This document shows positions 1 through 10,300 of a DNA stretch of 64,000 nucleotides, piece after piece (position 1 is the first letter of the stretch; every line of letters begins with the position of its first letter). The position numbers and the translations under genes were made by a program. This stretch comes from Oscheius dolichura. Its lineage: Eukaryota; Nematoda; Chromadorea; Rhabditida; Rhabditidae. Below the pieces are notes generated by a model. The model saw nothing but the letters and a program-made list of their open reading frames with translations. It was not told the DNA's origin and searched no databases. Location: the NCBI GenBank assembly GCA_932521035.1, contig OW051493.1:744001-808000 (forward strand), given 5' to 3'.

Positions 1-199
1 GCATTTTTCGTTAGCGTCCTTGTTATGAAAAAATCGTTTCATCGACAAATTTGTTTATTTCTTTGCTTGTACTTGTTTTCTCGTTATTATTTTTCTTGTA
101 AAAATAACTACATTCGACAGCGCTACTTTTGCAGTATCACTGAGCATGTGGCATGCGATATAAATGGTGAAAAATAAATAACAACGCAAGACATGCTTC

Positions 200-440
200 T
201 AAAATAGAATTTGATGAATTCCTTTTGATTTTCATATTGCTTTTGCTGCTCCTTATTTTTTACATATAGCCTAGCATGTCAGCAATATTTTATAACGGTT
301 ACAGAAAGAAAAATGATAAAAAATTAGCCTAATTAGCATATTGCAAGTCGGTTCCGCTTTTCGTCATTATTTCATTTTCATTGATGTTTCTAATAAATAT
401 AGCACTAAAAACCATTGAAAAAATGTGAAAAAAGTAATCA
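200..440 (+). repeat. Fragment of the exon-bearing repeat family R3
   Basis: This stretch matches, in inverted orientation, the block at about 16850-17060. Shared words include the TTGCAAGTCG box followed by a TCATTATTTCATTTTCATT run and the GCAATATTTTATAACG block. It is therefore a third dispersed copy of the family also seen at 16.4-17.06 and 34.5-34.95 kb. No coding frame survives. Nothing else is recognisable between 1 and 880 except a short copy of the GCACCCGTAA/TCTCGGCA motif at 473-495, which belongs to family A. Confidence 0.55.
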
Positions 441-882
441 AAATGGATACAAACTAAAAATTCAAGGGTACGCCGCACCCGTAACATCTCGGCAGGGAGC
501 ACTGTAGCGCGCAATTTTGTTTCCGGAGGCTCCTTTTAAGGCAAAAATTTGTAAAGGTGGAGAAGAAGGAAAAGATTACAGGTATGGCTGATACTATCTC
601 ACTGTCAGAGTCGGCGATGGGTAAAATTTACTGTAATCATAAAAGGAAACTGTAAAATGGAAAAAATGGCATATTTTTATGAGGCAATTCTATAGTTTAG
701 AGGAACCTGGCAAAATAAAGAATCGGCAAAGCAGGAAAAACGTCAAAATTTTCAATTATAGCAACTCGTCTATACTAAATCAATTTTTTAGCTCCATAGG
801 GGGATAATAAAAATAAAAATAAACTGGTAGACATTCTATATTGTAGCCGGTCCAAAACATCACAAAAAAGATAAATTCTCAC

Positions 883-3800
883 CTGTTGTTGTTGTCTTGC
901 CTTCTTCCCCAGCCAGGTATTGGCGGTATTCGTCGGCTGGGCCAAAATTGTCCCGCTGTCGTCTTTCCTCTCCTCTACCCTATGGAAAACAACCACCGGT
1001 CGTTCGGATGACCTCGAAGTTGAGCACATTTCCCTCCTATTCTTTACAAATCTAAATAAAAGGGCAATAAAACAGAAAAATATGGAGAATTCTTACTGTA
1101 ATCGGAGAACAAGCCGTCGCGGGATGGACAGTATCAAAACGACGTCATCTATGGCCATTTTACTCACTTCTACATTATTCACAGCCAGGATTTCATCGCC
1201 GGGACGGATAACATCGCCATATCTGAAATATTTTAGATTATACAAAGATTATATAACACTAAGAGAGATCAATTGTTACCGTACAGCCTAATTTTAACCA
1301 AATTATGAAGCAGAAAAGTACAAAATGGTCAGACAACACATCGAAGCATTAGCGATATCGACTTATTTCTATTTTATCCTAAATTTAATACAAAAATAAT
1401 TGAAACTTGCTGTTTCTTCCCGAGTATAACACTTTCCAAATCAATTTGTTCCCTAATAAGACTACTTTAGAGCTAAAAAAGCTGAAATCATAAGAAGTAA
1501 CGACGAAATTTGAAAAATAATGTCGTCTAAATTCGAGTTTGGCTGGATTTTCAATGGGGAACTGGGCCTATGGAGTTTCTAGGACACCGCACAAGGTAGT
1601 TGCACAGCTACAGCACGCTGTTTGACCATTTGGACGAGAAATTCCCTTCCTTTTTGACCGCTTATGGAAGAAATGAAAACAATTCGTTTGGAAAAGTGGT
1701 TTCTAGGTGAAAGTTTGGTGAAAAAAATGGTCAATTGTTGGGCAGTAGATTAGCGCTGTCAAACAAGGTCATATGTTTTAAGCAAATGTTGAAACAAAAC
1801 ATACGTATATAATCTGACGACTAAAATTCAGCCCACTTTCTTCACTAATAAAGCCATTCCAAAATATCATATATTTGAATTTTCGAAAATCCCGGCACAC
1901 TCTTCAACTAATGCCCATTCTTTTTCCTCGCTAATAATGACATTCCAAAATCTAACATGGCCAACCATAAATCAATCTACCTAGTCACTTTTCCCGCTAA
2001 AAATGCCACTCCAAAACCTAGAAATACAGTCGTCAGATCAACTCCCAGGTCCCTTCCCCTACTTATACTAGTCTTCCGAAACCTAAGACCTCCCTTCCGC
2101 TTACCTCTCTAACTCGGAGCCCTCTCCAAATCGGCTAGCAAACACGCCGTATCCGCGGTCGATGCCGTTTCCCTCCCTCAGATATAATCCCAGCGATTGT
2201 CCCGGCTTCTTGATGATTTCCACCATCTGTTGTACATAAATTTGTCCGGTTGCCGGGTCACGGATTTCATTCCTATAATTAGGGGCCATAAACGGGGGCT
2301 GGGGGGCCGGCCTACTGGTTCAGAATACGGGCGCTGAGTCCCAAGTGGCCAGCCGCCGTCAACGTTGATGATCCATCCTCAACCGCCCTGAAAAATGGCC
2401 ATTTTGACGTGTTCGACTCGGGGAAATCGCGGAATTTTGAATAATTATGCTTCAAAATTTCTATGAATTGTCATTATTTCGAGTATAAATGATTTTAGCC
2501 CGCCTTACATTGGAAATACTGTCAAATTGCTGATAAACGAAAATTTTTCGATTTTTATGCATCAATGACCCCTTTTATGCCTTCTTGGATAAAATACTGG
2601 CTGCTGCAGCTCCATATATCGTAAAAACTATCAAAAGGGCTACAGTAGGACGGTAAACCATTTCTTGGCCAGTAAGGCGCATTTTGGGGGAAGTGTGCTA
2701 CCTTGGCGCTTGCTCGGTGCAATAGTCCCAATGGACCAATTACAGTATGCCAAAGATTATAGACATATTGCACCGAAAAAGCGCAAAGGTGGCGCGTTTT
2801 CACCGAGAATGCGCCTTACTGGTCTACCTCTCTAGGATCTACAATATCCGTTGAACTAAAATTAGGTCGACAAAAAAGGAAACAGGGAAAACGAGATAAG
2901 AATCCGGAAAAGAATAAAAAGAGTTTTTGAAGCGCCAATGGTTGGAAAATGTTTCACCGTCTACTTTTATATGGCGAAGAAACCTGGGAAGTCGTTCTAG
3001 TTATTTTTCGGAGAAAAGAAATACAGTAATCCGAGGAAAGAAATTCTGATAAAGTGGGAAATCTACAAAAAAACTGGCTTTGGTAGGAATTATAATCGTA
3101 AAACATTGTAATCAAAAACCACTGTCGAACAGTGTCAGTACATAATTTTTATGTTATAAAACAGTTATGAAAAGTGATAAATATTCATTTCCCTCGTTGG
3201 AAGTGAGACTATTCCTCAAAAATCATATAGAAATCAGGAAACCCAAAGAAACGACATCATTTAGCAAAGGAAACATTTGTTACAGTCTCTACTAACGAAA
3301 ATGAATGAAAAATCTCAAAACAGGCAATTTTAAAGGTCTAAATCGGTGTTATTTAGCCAGTTTTGTCGTTTATCCCCAGTAGATTCCAAATAAAAAGGGA
3401 AAACAATCCGGCGCTCTGGTTCAAATTGCTTTAGAACTGAAAAAATGGCTTTAGCAATAGAAAAGCTGTCAAATTGGTAAACATTCCCCCGTCATTTTGA
3501 ATCCTTTTCGTATCGTTATAAATATAAAGCAGTGAATATAGACAAAAATTCAATCAAATACTTCAGGAAAGGGAAAAAAAAGAGGATCTTGAATCAAAAA
3601 GGAGTCTCACTACTTCTCTTGGCTCGGTCCTAGATAGTCCGATCCCCTGCACCCGTAAAGCCTCGGCAGCCAGATTATCTTTATTCAAAACTGTTACAAA
3701 ACGGTGGCACCTTTATACCTTTGTCTTGCCGAGACTTTACGGGTGCGGGGAATCGGACTATTGAGGACCGGGCCCTATTCTTCTTCTCGTTTTGAATTTT

Positions 3801-5531
3801 TTCGGTTTTGCTTGCAATATAAGAATTTTACAATCAAATTTTTCTTCAATCGTAGGAGATTATAGTTCTGTACTGCAACTAGTCGTCCCGTTCCCTCTGT
3901 CCCTCGGCCCCCCTCCCGCCCGCTTAATTAAAAGTTCAGATGCCGTGTCTCTCCCGTTTCTGAGGAGGTACGGGGGCGTGGGACTGCCTTTTTACTATTT
4001 CCCCCCGGCGTCTTCTTCCCATCCAAAATAAGAGAGAGAGAGGGGGTCTTTCTCTTTCTCTCCGCCTTCCAAAAGACTCCTTCCGAAGAGTAATGGCTTT
4101 TCAGACTTGGCGCATATCTAATTTCGGAAAGAGCCGGACTCCCAGTGGTCAGAAACCGGAAAAGTCTCTTATAAATCGGGAACAATAAGAAAAATTGAGG
4201 AAAAACCAACCTGAGCTTACGGTAGACATCTTCCGAAAGCCTCCCGCCGCCTGAAAAATTCAAATTTTTTCGGATAAAATGAAGGGAAATTCAATTTTAC
4301 TCGCTCTAATTCTGACTTCGACATTCTAATTGCTGGAATGCGAAGAATTCCCGTTTTCTAGAGAAAAGAAAATGTCCTATACAGTATTCAATTCAATATT
4401 GCCTTGTATTTAGCGATTACTTGAAACATATATTTCTAAGAAAAAGGCAAGAATGACTTCATTTTAGAAAATCTATTCAACTCGGAAAAACTAATTGACC
4501 TCTATAGTTTCCAGTTTTACGGTATAGATAAAACTTCAAAAGATCTGGTTTCGGTTTATTTATCGAAGGTAAGCCAGCTTTGTGACTAAAATCCGCTCTA
4601 AAGACTGCAAGCTACTATTTACTGAATTCATTTCTCATGTAACCATAGCGTGTATACAATGTTCTAAGGATTATTTCACTATATTTTAGGAGGTGTCGAA
4701 ACAAATTGCTAAAGAACAAGAGAACACCATAGAAGAAGATCATCATAGTGTGAAACGAAAGTTGAAATTCGAGACCTGCCCCAAAACCGAATTATGGTTG
4801 TACAAGTTGTGTAGTTTAGATAAGATAGATGAAATATTAACAAAAGAAACTAAATATGCAGGTTTTCGGCGAACTGTTGAGGGACTTATTTGTCATTTTT
4901 TACCGGTTACTTGAAACATATTCTGCTGGAAAAGGCGAGAACGGTTCAGAAATTGATTGAATTCTCTGGAAAAAGCGACCATTTCGACAGAAAATTCCAA
5001 TTTTCATTCTACTTGTAATATTCGAAAAAAATTACAATTCTGCCCCTTTGGATACCGCAATACACCAGAATAAGGTTCTTTACATAGGAACAGCATAATT
5101 CGATCAAAACATAGCGCTTATTTTTGCTAAAATAGCTTCTTGAAACATTTTTCAAAAAAATCACGCTGTGTTGTGTTCCAAAAAAAACCCCCCAACTGCA
5201 GGACTGACGCAACATATATTATTCTGACTTTAAAGGATACCTGAAGCCTTTTTGGATTAAAAAAACGGGAAAAGAAGGAAGAAATCTGGCTATTTCTAGT
5301 GATAATCGCGATAATTTGAAAGAATAACCGGAAATATTCAATTTCCCGGGGGTTTATAAAATAAGAGCTGGATAATTTCCTTCCCCCTTCCCAGACGGAA
5401 ATTGCCTGCAAAGGGGAGAGGATATAAATATTACCTGGCGGCGGCTGGCTGCTCATACGATCAACAGGAGCCGGTAGGGAGGAATTATACGGCGAGAGGG
5501 GCAACGACGAAGCTGTAGAAGAGGAAGCAGC
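883..5531 (-). CDS. SYD-1-like PDZ domain protein, partial, multi-exon
   Basis: Five phase-compatible exons are seen in transcript order: 5531-5435 (Ser/Pro-rich), 4250-4211, about 2311-2105, 1222-1097 and 1051-883. The third and fourth encode a PDZ domain: [19 protein letters not shown] is the carboxylate-loop strand, and [15 protein letters not shown] is the classic second half, followed by a [12 protein letters not shown] helix. This pattern resembles the PDZ domain of SYD-1/RhoGAP100F, a presynaptic scaffold with C2 and RhoGAP-like domains, though I am working from memory of that family. The fifth exon continues with [13 protein letters not shown]. All junctions agree in phase. The C-terminal C2/GAP part would lie left of the window and the amino terminus right of 5531, where GC-rich proline-coding sequence continues. 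The intron at 4251-5434 contains an opposite-strand gene fragment. Another PDZ scaffold is possible. Confidence 0.6.
2651..2828. repeat. MITE, family M (AGTAAGGCGCATTTT ends)
   Basis: The left end has GCCAGTAAGGCGCATTTT and the right end GAATGCGCCTTACTGG, making an inverted repeat around a centre containing GCCAAAGATTATA. The same element occurs intact at 38541-38724 and as a split copy at 49360-50575. It lies in an intron of the PDZ gene. Confidence 0.7.
3622..3774. repeat. MITE, family A (GCACCCGTAAAGTCTCGGCA hairpin)
   Basis: The inverted ends are about 45 bp. The left arm reads GATCCCCTGCACCCGTAAAG then CCTCGGCA, and the right arm is its complement. They flank a core containing TTTATTCAAAACTGTTAC. 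Full copies also occur near 25.1, 40.4, 43.4 and 46.2 kb, with divergent or partial copies near 0.5, 5.9, 21.1, 22.2-22.4 and 34.4 kb. It lies in an intron of the PDZ gene. Confidence 0.75.
4515..4914 (+). CDS. Two-exon gene fragment, unknown function
   Basis: Exon 4515-4568 follows a TTTCCAG acceptor and ends at the consensus donor AAG|GTAAGC. Exon 4690-4914 follows ATTTTAG and runs to a TGA. Both join in phase 0. The second exon encodes about 74 residues, lysine/glutamate-rich at first ([12 protein letters not shown]) and then more hydrophobic ([18 protein letters not shown]). No start codon or upstream exon was found, so this is the 3' end of a gene or a relic. Just after the stop, TTACTTGAAACATAT recurs at about 4420, which indicates a local duplication. 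The fragment lies inside an intron of the PDZ gene on the opposite strand. I do not recognise the family. Confidence 0.35.
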
Positions 5532-5539
5532 CTGCAAAC

Positions 5540-5830
5540 GGGGAAAAGAAAGCCAACCCGGAGGGGGGCGGGTAGCCAAACGGGGGGAGGGGGTGGCTGG
5601 GGGGATTGCCTCTCTTGTTTCTCTGTACTTGGACTGCTGCCAGCTGGGCTGCGCCGTATCGACCCCGTCTCCCCCCGCTCCCTTCTCCCGGGCAGAGGAA
5701 AAGGCCTAAAGCCAGCCAGGGGCCAGTTGCGTCGTCGTCGCGCATCGACCCCCCGTCTTGGTTTTCCCTTGGGGGGATTCGGCTTCACCAGCAGAGGAAT
5801 CGATGCCGGGAGATGCCTCCAATTAATCAA
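5540..5830 (-). other. GC-rich, proline-coding stretch upstream of the PDZ gene exons
   Basis: The composition changes sharply from AT-rich to GC-rich. Read on the minus strand, it is open in one frame for more than 100 codons, including a PPPPP run and Ser/Pro/Arg-rich text. It directly precedes the accepted Ser/Pro-rich exon at 5435-5531. It may be further amino-terminal coding sequence of the same gene or a CpG-rich promoter. I could not fix splice sites. Confidence 0.3.
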
Positions 5831-5908
5831 TCATAGACCGGGGGGATTTGCCGGGAGGATTATTCCCTGAATGACAGGGAGGAACATCAACAGAACCCAG
5901 GAATCCCT

Positions 5909-6008
5909 GCCACCGCACCCGTAAAATCTCGGCAGCAGCGGGGAAGGGTAATTGGGGCGCGCGTCTTACCAGGACTTTCAGCTGCCGAGATTTTACGGGT
6001 GCGGCAGC
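5909..6008. repeat. Family A MITE, short divergent copy
   Basis: CCGCACCCGTAAAATCTCGG and CCGAGATTTTACGGGTGCGG form an inverted pair about 55 bp apart. The core differs from the longer family A copies. Confidence 0.65.
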
Positions 6009-6919
6009 ACGGATCCAAATCACTAAAATCACAGCGAAAAGCTCATTTATGACCGTTTTTTGTGATTTTTTTGCTTTCTTTTTATATTTATAAGTTCCTG
6101 TAGCTTATAACAATGAAGAGGAACGGTTAGAGGCAAAATAAGCTAGGTTCAGAGCCATTTGGCGGTGTAATTAGGCGAGAATAGCCCCCTAACTGACCTC
6201 AATAGACGATTTGCTGCTAGATGGACAACAGAAAAACAAGCAGTTGACTAATCGACGTGTCATTTTACACAGATCCCATTCATGGAGCAAGAAAGGACAT
6301 CAAAAATGAGATGTGGCGGGAGAGAGACGGGGACAGGTGACACACATATATGGGAACTAGAGAAGGGAGACGCGGGAAAATGTTACTAGGCAGAGCCACG
6401 TTGTTAGGGGGAAAACTTTTCCTTTAGCCAAACGAATTTTCCAAATAAATGTCTATCTATTATTGAAGCAACCTACCAAGGGAACCTAATAACTTGACCA
6501 TGAAAGAATATTTTTTAATTTGTAGGTATGCTTCGAGCAGTGAGCTCATCCAACTGTTCGAATATTTAGCGGTAGCTGGAAGCCGTTTATTTTAGTAAAA
6601 ATGGTTCAAGCGGAAATAGGCACAAAATCGAAGAATTGTTAGAGGCGGTCACTATAAATTGACAACGAAACGGAATAATTCTATTGTATTGCTCAAAAAT
6701 TGCGGGTGGTGGGTTGAAAAACACGAAAATTGGGCAACTGGATGAGTTTTGTGTGCCATTTTTCTTCACAGCAGTTGATCCAAAACTAGAAATTCGGTAA
6801 AGATTGATGTTTTGGATGGCTCGCACACACACAAAATGGCACACAAAATATGATTTTTGGTTTTATGGTAATAAAATAAAAAAATTCAATAAAATCCGAA
6901 CTTTTTTATACTTTTGCAG
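6009..6919. other. Intergenic, no supported gene
   Basis: The sequence is AT-rich with scattered short frames only. A TTTGTAG acceptor at about 6524 is followed by 23 open codons to a stop at about 6595. That could be a terminal exon, but nothing upstream fits it. Confidence 0.4.
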
Positions 6920-7111
6920 ACTACTTTGACTGAAATTGTATTGCACAACAAATTAGAACATATGATGAATTTGTGTTTTATGGAGAATTTAAAACATCCT
7001 GAACTTCGATTCATCGGCATTAAGTACTTAGGAGTCGCCGCAATTCTCATTTTTGAATTGGTACCATTTGCGGTCAAAAGAAGAGAGGGGGACAGGCATC
7101 TTTTACTGTGA
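6920..7111 (+). CDS. Possible terminal exon, unknown protein
   Basis: An open frame of 63 codons starts exactly at a CTTTTGCAG acceptor and ends in TGA. The middle is hydrophobic (YLGVAAILIFELVPFAV), compatible with one membrane span, and is followed by a basic tail. There is no convincing upstream exon. It lies tail-to-tail with the minus-strand gene that ends at 7349. Function unknown. It may be a remnant. Confidence 0.3.
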   Translation, partial: TTLTEIVLHNKLEHMMNLCFMENLKHPELRFIGIKYLGVAAILIFELVPFAVKRREGDRHLLL

Positions 7112-7348
7112 AAACCAATTGCCCACGTCTAAAAAGCCAGAAGGAGGACAGTACAGTAAGAAGACGAGTTTGTTTTGTAATTTTTTACTGTTCCCCTCGC
7201 CATATCTGCTTTTCTCCGAACGCTGAAAATCGTTTTGCTCGACACTTCCTAACAGTCCAAAAAAGTGGATACATACATTGTTTTTCCAATTGGAGGACCA
7301 TAAAAGTCTTATATTGAAGTCATTTTTATTTACAGTTTTTATATACAA

Positions 7349-10300
7349 TTACAGTAACCTCAAAAATAATAAACAAATCATACTAGCCAGGATATTCTTC
7401 AAGTTTGAAGAAGAATCGGTTAGAAACTCTGACTGCGTCGTTTCGTACAATGTGACTTTTGTAGAAGTGGCGATAACCGTAGGAGTTGGCGGTCGACGAT
7501 AGACGTGGTAAGATGGCTTTCTGGCAGGTTTCGGTTTAGAAGTTGTGACCACTGCCGAAGTAGGAACCGTACATCCGCCTGAAAAAGGTTCTAATAGGGG
7601 TCCTAAAACCTAAAAAAAATCAGTTAAGACCAAGTTTTTAGGTCAAAATAAGGCTAAATTCGTGAAAAAAAGCGATTTTTAGCGATTTTAGAGGTCAAAT
7701 TTCTTCATTTTTTAGGTTCAACGGCTCCTTAAATTATAAGAAATGTCAGAAACTCCATAATATTGAGGAATTCCCCCAATTTTTGACTATTGGCTACCGT
7801 TTTCCTGAAGAATAATGGTCTTGTCCGCGTTATCCGTAAAATTGAAGCCCCTTCCACAGTGGGCTCCTGTTGAAGCGAAGAAAAGACGTCCTCCCTCGTA
7901 GCGAAGTACCTGAAATTATAATTTTCTGATAAATATAGAGTAAAACTTACAAAACATGAATGAGTATCTTGTGATCGAGTGGAATAGATGAAGAGTTGGT
8001 CCTCGTCTCGCCAAGAGGCAACACAACCGTAGGTCCTGCCTGAAAAAGCGGGTTACGGTAGGCAAAATACATTTTCGAAATTGACATGAAACGCGATCGC
8101 CTAGCACAGGTAACTTTTATCTTTTCTCTTATAATCACAGTGAAAAAATTAAAATAAAATGGTGGTAAAATCGAAAAATGGGTGCAATGTAGGTTGGATA
8201 ATTCCCTGGTGTAGCAATAGATAATTCAAATGGTCGTATTTGTTCCCAGCCTGATGCACAAAAAGTTTGATTCAATTAAAGGATATAATTCAAAGAGAAG
8301 TTTAGCTGGTTTGGAAGAAATATCCAATAAAAATGTTCAATGTCGTAGCCAGCGTACTAATATCATTTTTTTTGTGTGGCATCCGCTAAACTGCGCTGGC
8401 TAAAATTGTACAAAACCCTAAAAATAGTCATCTTTTGATATGGCATTTGCTTTTTATTTCTCTTTGGGTCGCATCGCTTCGAGTATATTGTATTTGCCAA
8501 ACAGACGACATGTCTTCATCAAAAAGTAGCAAGCCATCTCATTTTTAATGTTTAGATAAAACTTTTAAAGGAAGCCCCAGGGAACCCTCGATTTTGCCTG
8601 ATTGCGCACAGTGGTCCCGTAGCGACCCTTTCTGTTTGGCGAAATTATTTTTCAGAGAAAAATGGAAATTGGCTGAAACCGGGTTCATTCGATTCAGTTT
8701 TTTATGCTGATTATGATGATGTTCTTCGTTTTTTTTTCGGAAAAGGCCGATTTCGCCGCCCCATTTTCCTCTGCTACCGTAGCCCGCCTAGGTCCCTAGG
8801 TGTTCCCTTAAAGCGTTCACTAACTATTGAATTTGATTTGCCTTGCCTATCATACTCACTATCATAGACAGTTCCACTCTTGCAGTCATACGCCGCCACC
8901 CGCAGAGCATCTCCCTTGGCGCAGTCCACGCTGACATTGAAACAGTCCCGACTCCTTAGCTCCTGCGGTGTTGTGTACAATCCTTTAATCCCACAGCCAA
9001 TGGGGATCGGCTCCTTGACCAGGGCTGTAGTCCACGGAGCGGCGGACAGTTCCCCGCTTTGGATACAACTCGTCTCGTTGTAGGCGTCCGAGGGAATGGT
9101 GGTCTTGAATTCGATGAGATTGTCGCTACGCGCTCGGAACCAGAGACAGTGGAAGCCGAGCTCTTCTCCACTAAAATATTATTCATTTTTTTAAAATTTT
9201 GGTGGCAATTCAAAAAGAAGGAAGCATTTCATGGCTCGTTCGGGATTTCAGATGGACAAGCAAAATTTGTTTATTTCGAGTTCCTTCTAAATACAGGAGA
9301 GGGCTTTATCAGCAGTAACATTGCGTTATTTCTTCTGATTTTGCCAAATTCTAATCTAGAAAACTCGGTGAGCAAACTCCCGGGCGGGCCGCGTTACGTA
9401 ACATATCCTCCGGTCAAAGATTGTGGGGCTACAGATTTTTTGTCTATCCTTTTTGAGAATGGACTGGGTTCATTAGAATCGTCTTTGTGTGCTCTCCAAG
9501 TAGGTCTTTGAATTTTAGAAATCGACCAAGAAATGACCAAGATACGGACAAAAACTTCCGACACTCCCATCAGCGACCAAAAACGGGGAACGCGCCAGGA
9601 ATTCGGAGTTTTTCTGTTTTATGCAGTCGTTAAAAGTTTGGAGCCTTGTAACGATCATTAGGCCGATGAGGTTGACTGAATAACAGCCTACCATTTTGTC
9701 CTGGAGTGGACGATGATCCTCTCCCCATCGACGTGTACACATTTAGACAGCACGGGAGCTGCTCCCGGTCCTTCATACTTCAAAACATCCGAATTTATCG
9801 TCAGACTGTCGTATTTCCCATGCAACCAATCGGGAAAGGAACAAGACGTCGGAGTGGCTGGGACTGTTTCTGAAATGGTTTTATTTGTTGTCTCTAATAA
9901 GAAGAAATTAGTGCACTCCTATTTTTAGACAGATAAACGAATACCGAAACATTTTCGTTTGCTACCCCGAAAGAACCCAAAGAAGTAATTCGGAATAGAA
10001 TTTTTGTTCTTTATAGAATTCTTGAAAGAATTTCGAAAAATAAGTAGAATTCCTTCAAAAATGGGATGAAGAGGAACAAAAATCTGTTTCAATCATTGGA
10101 AAGTGACGGGGGAGCGTAGAAATGTCGATTTTTAAAGCTTTATGGCTGTTTTGCTCACTTTTAGTCATCCGGTTTCATATAACCTTCTTATATTCCAAAA
10201 CACTCCGCTGTTCAATTGATTTCTACTAAAAACCGAAAGGTTCTAACGTTTTCCTGGCCCTTTCTAATGTCTAAAAAAAGTCTAAAAGAGAGCGCCAAGC

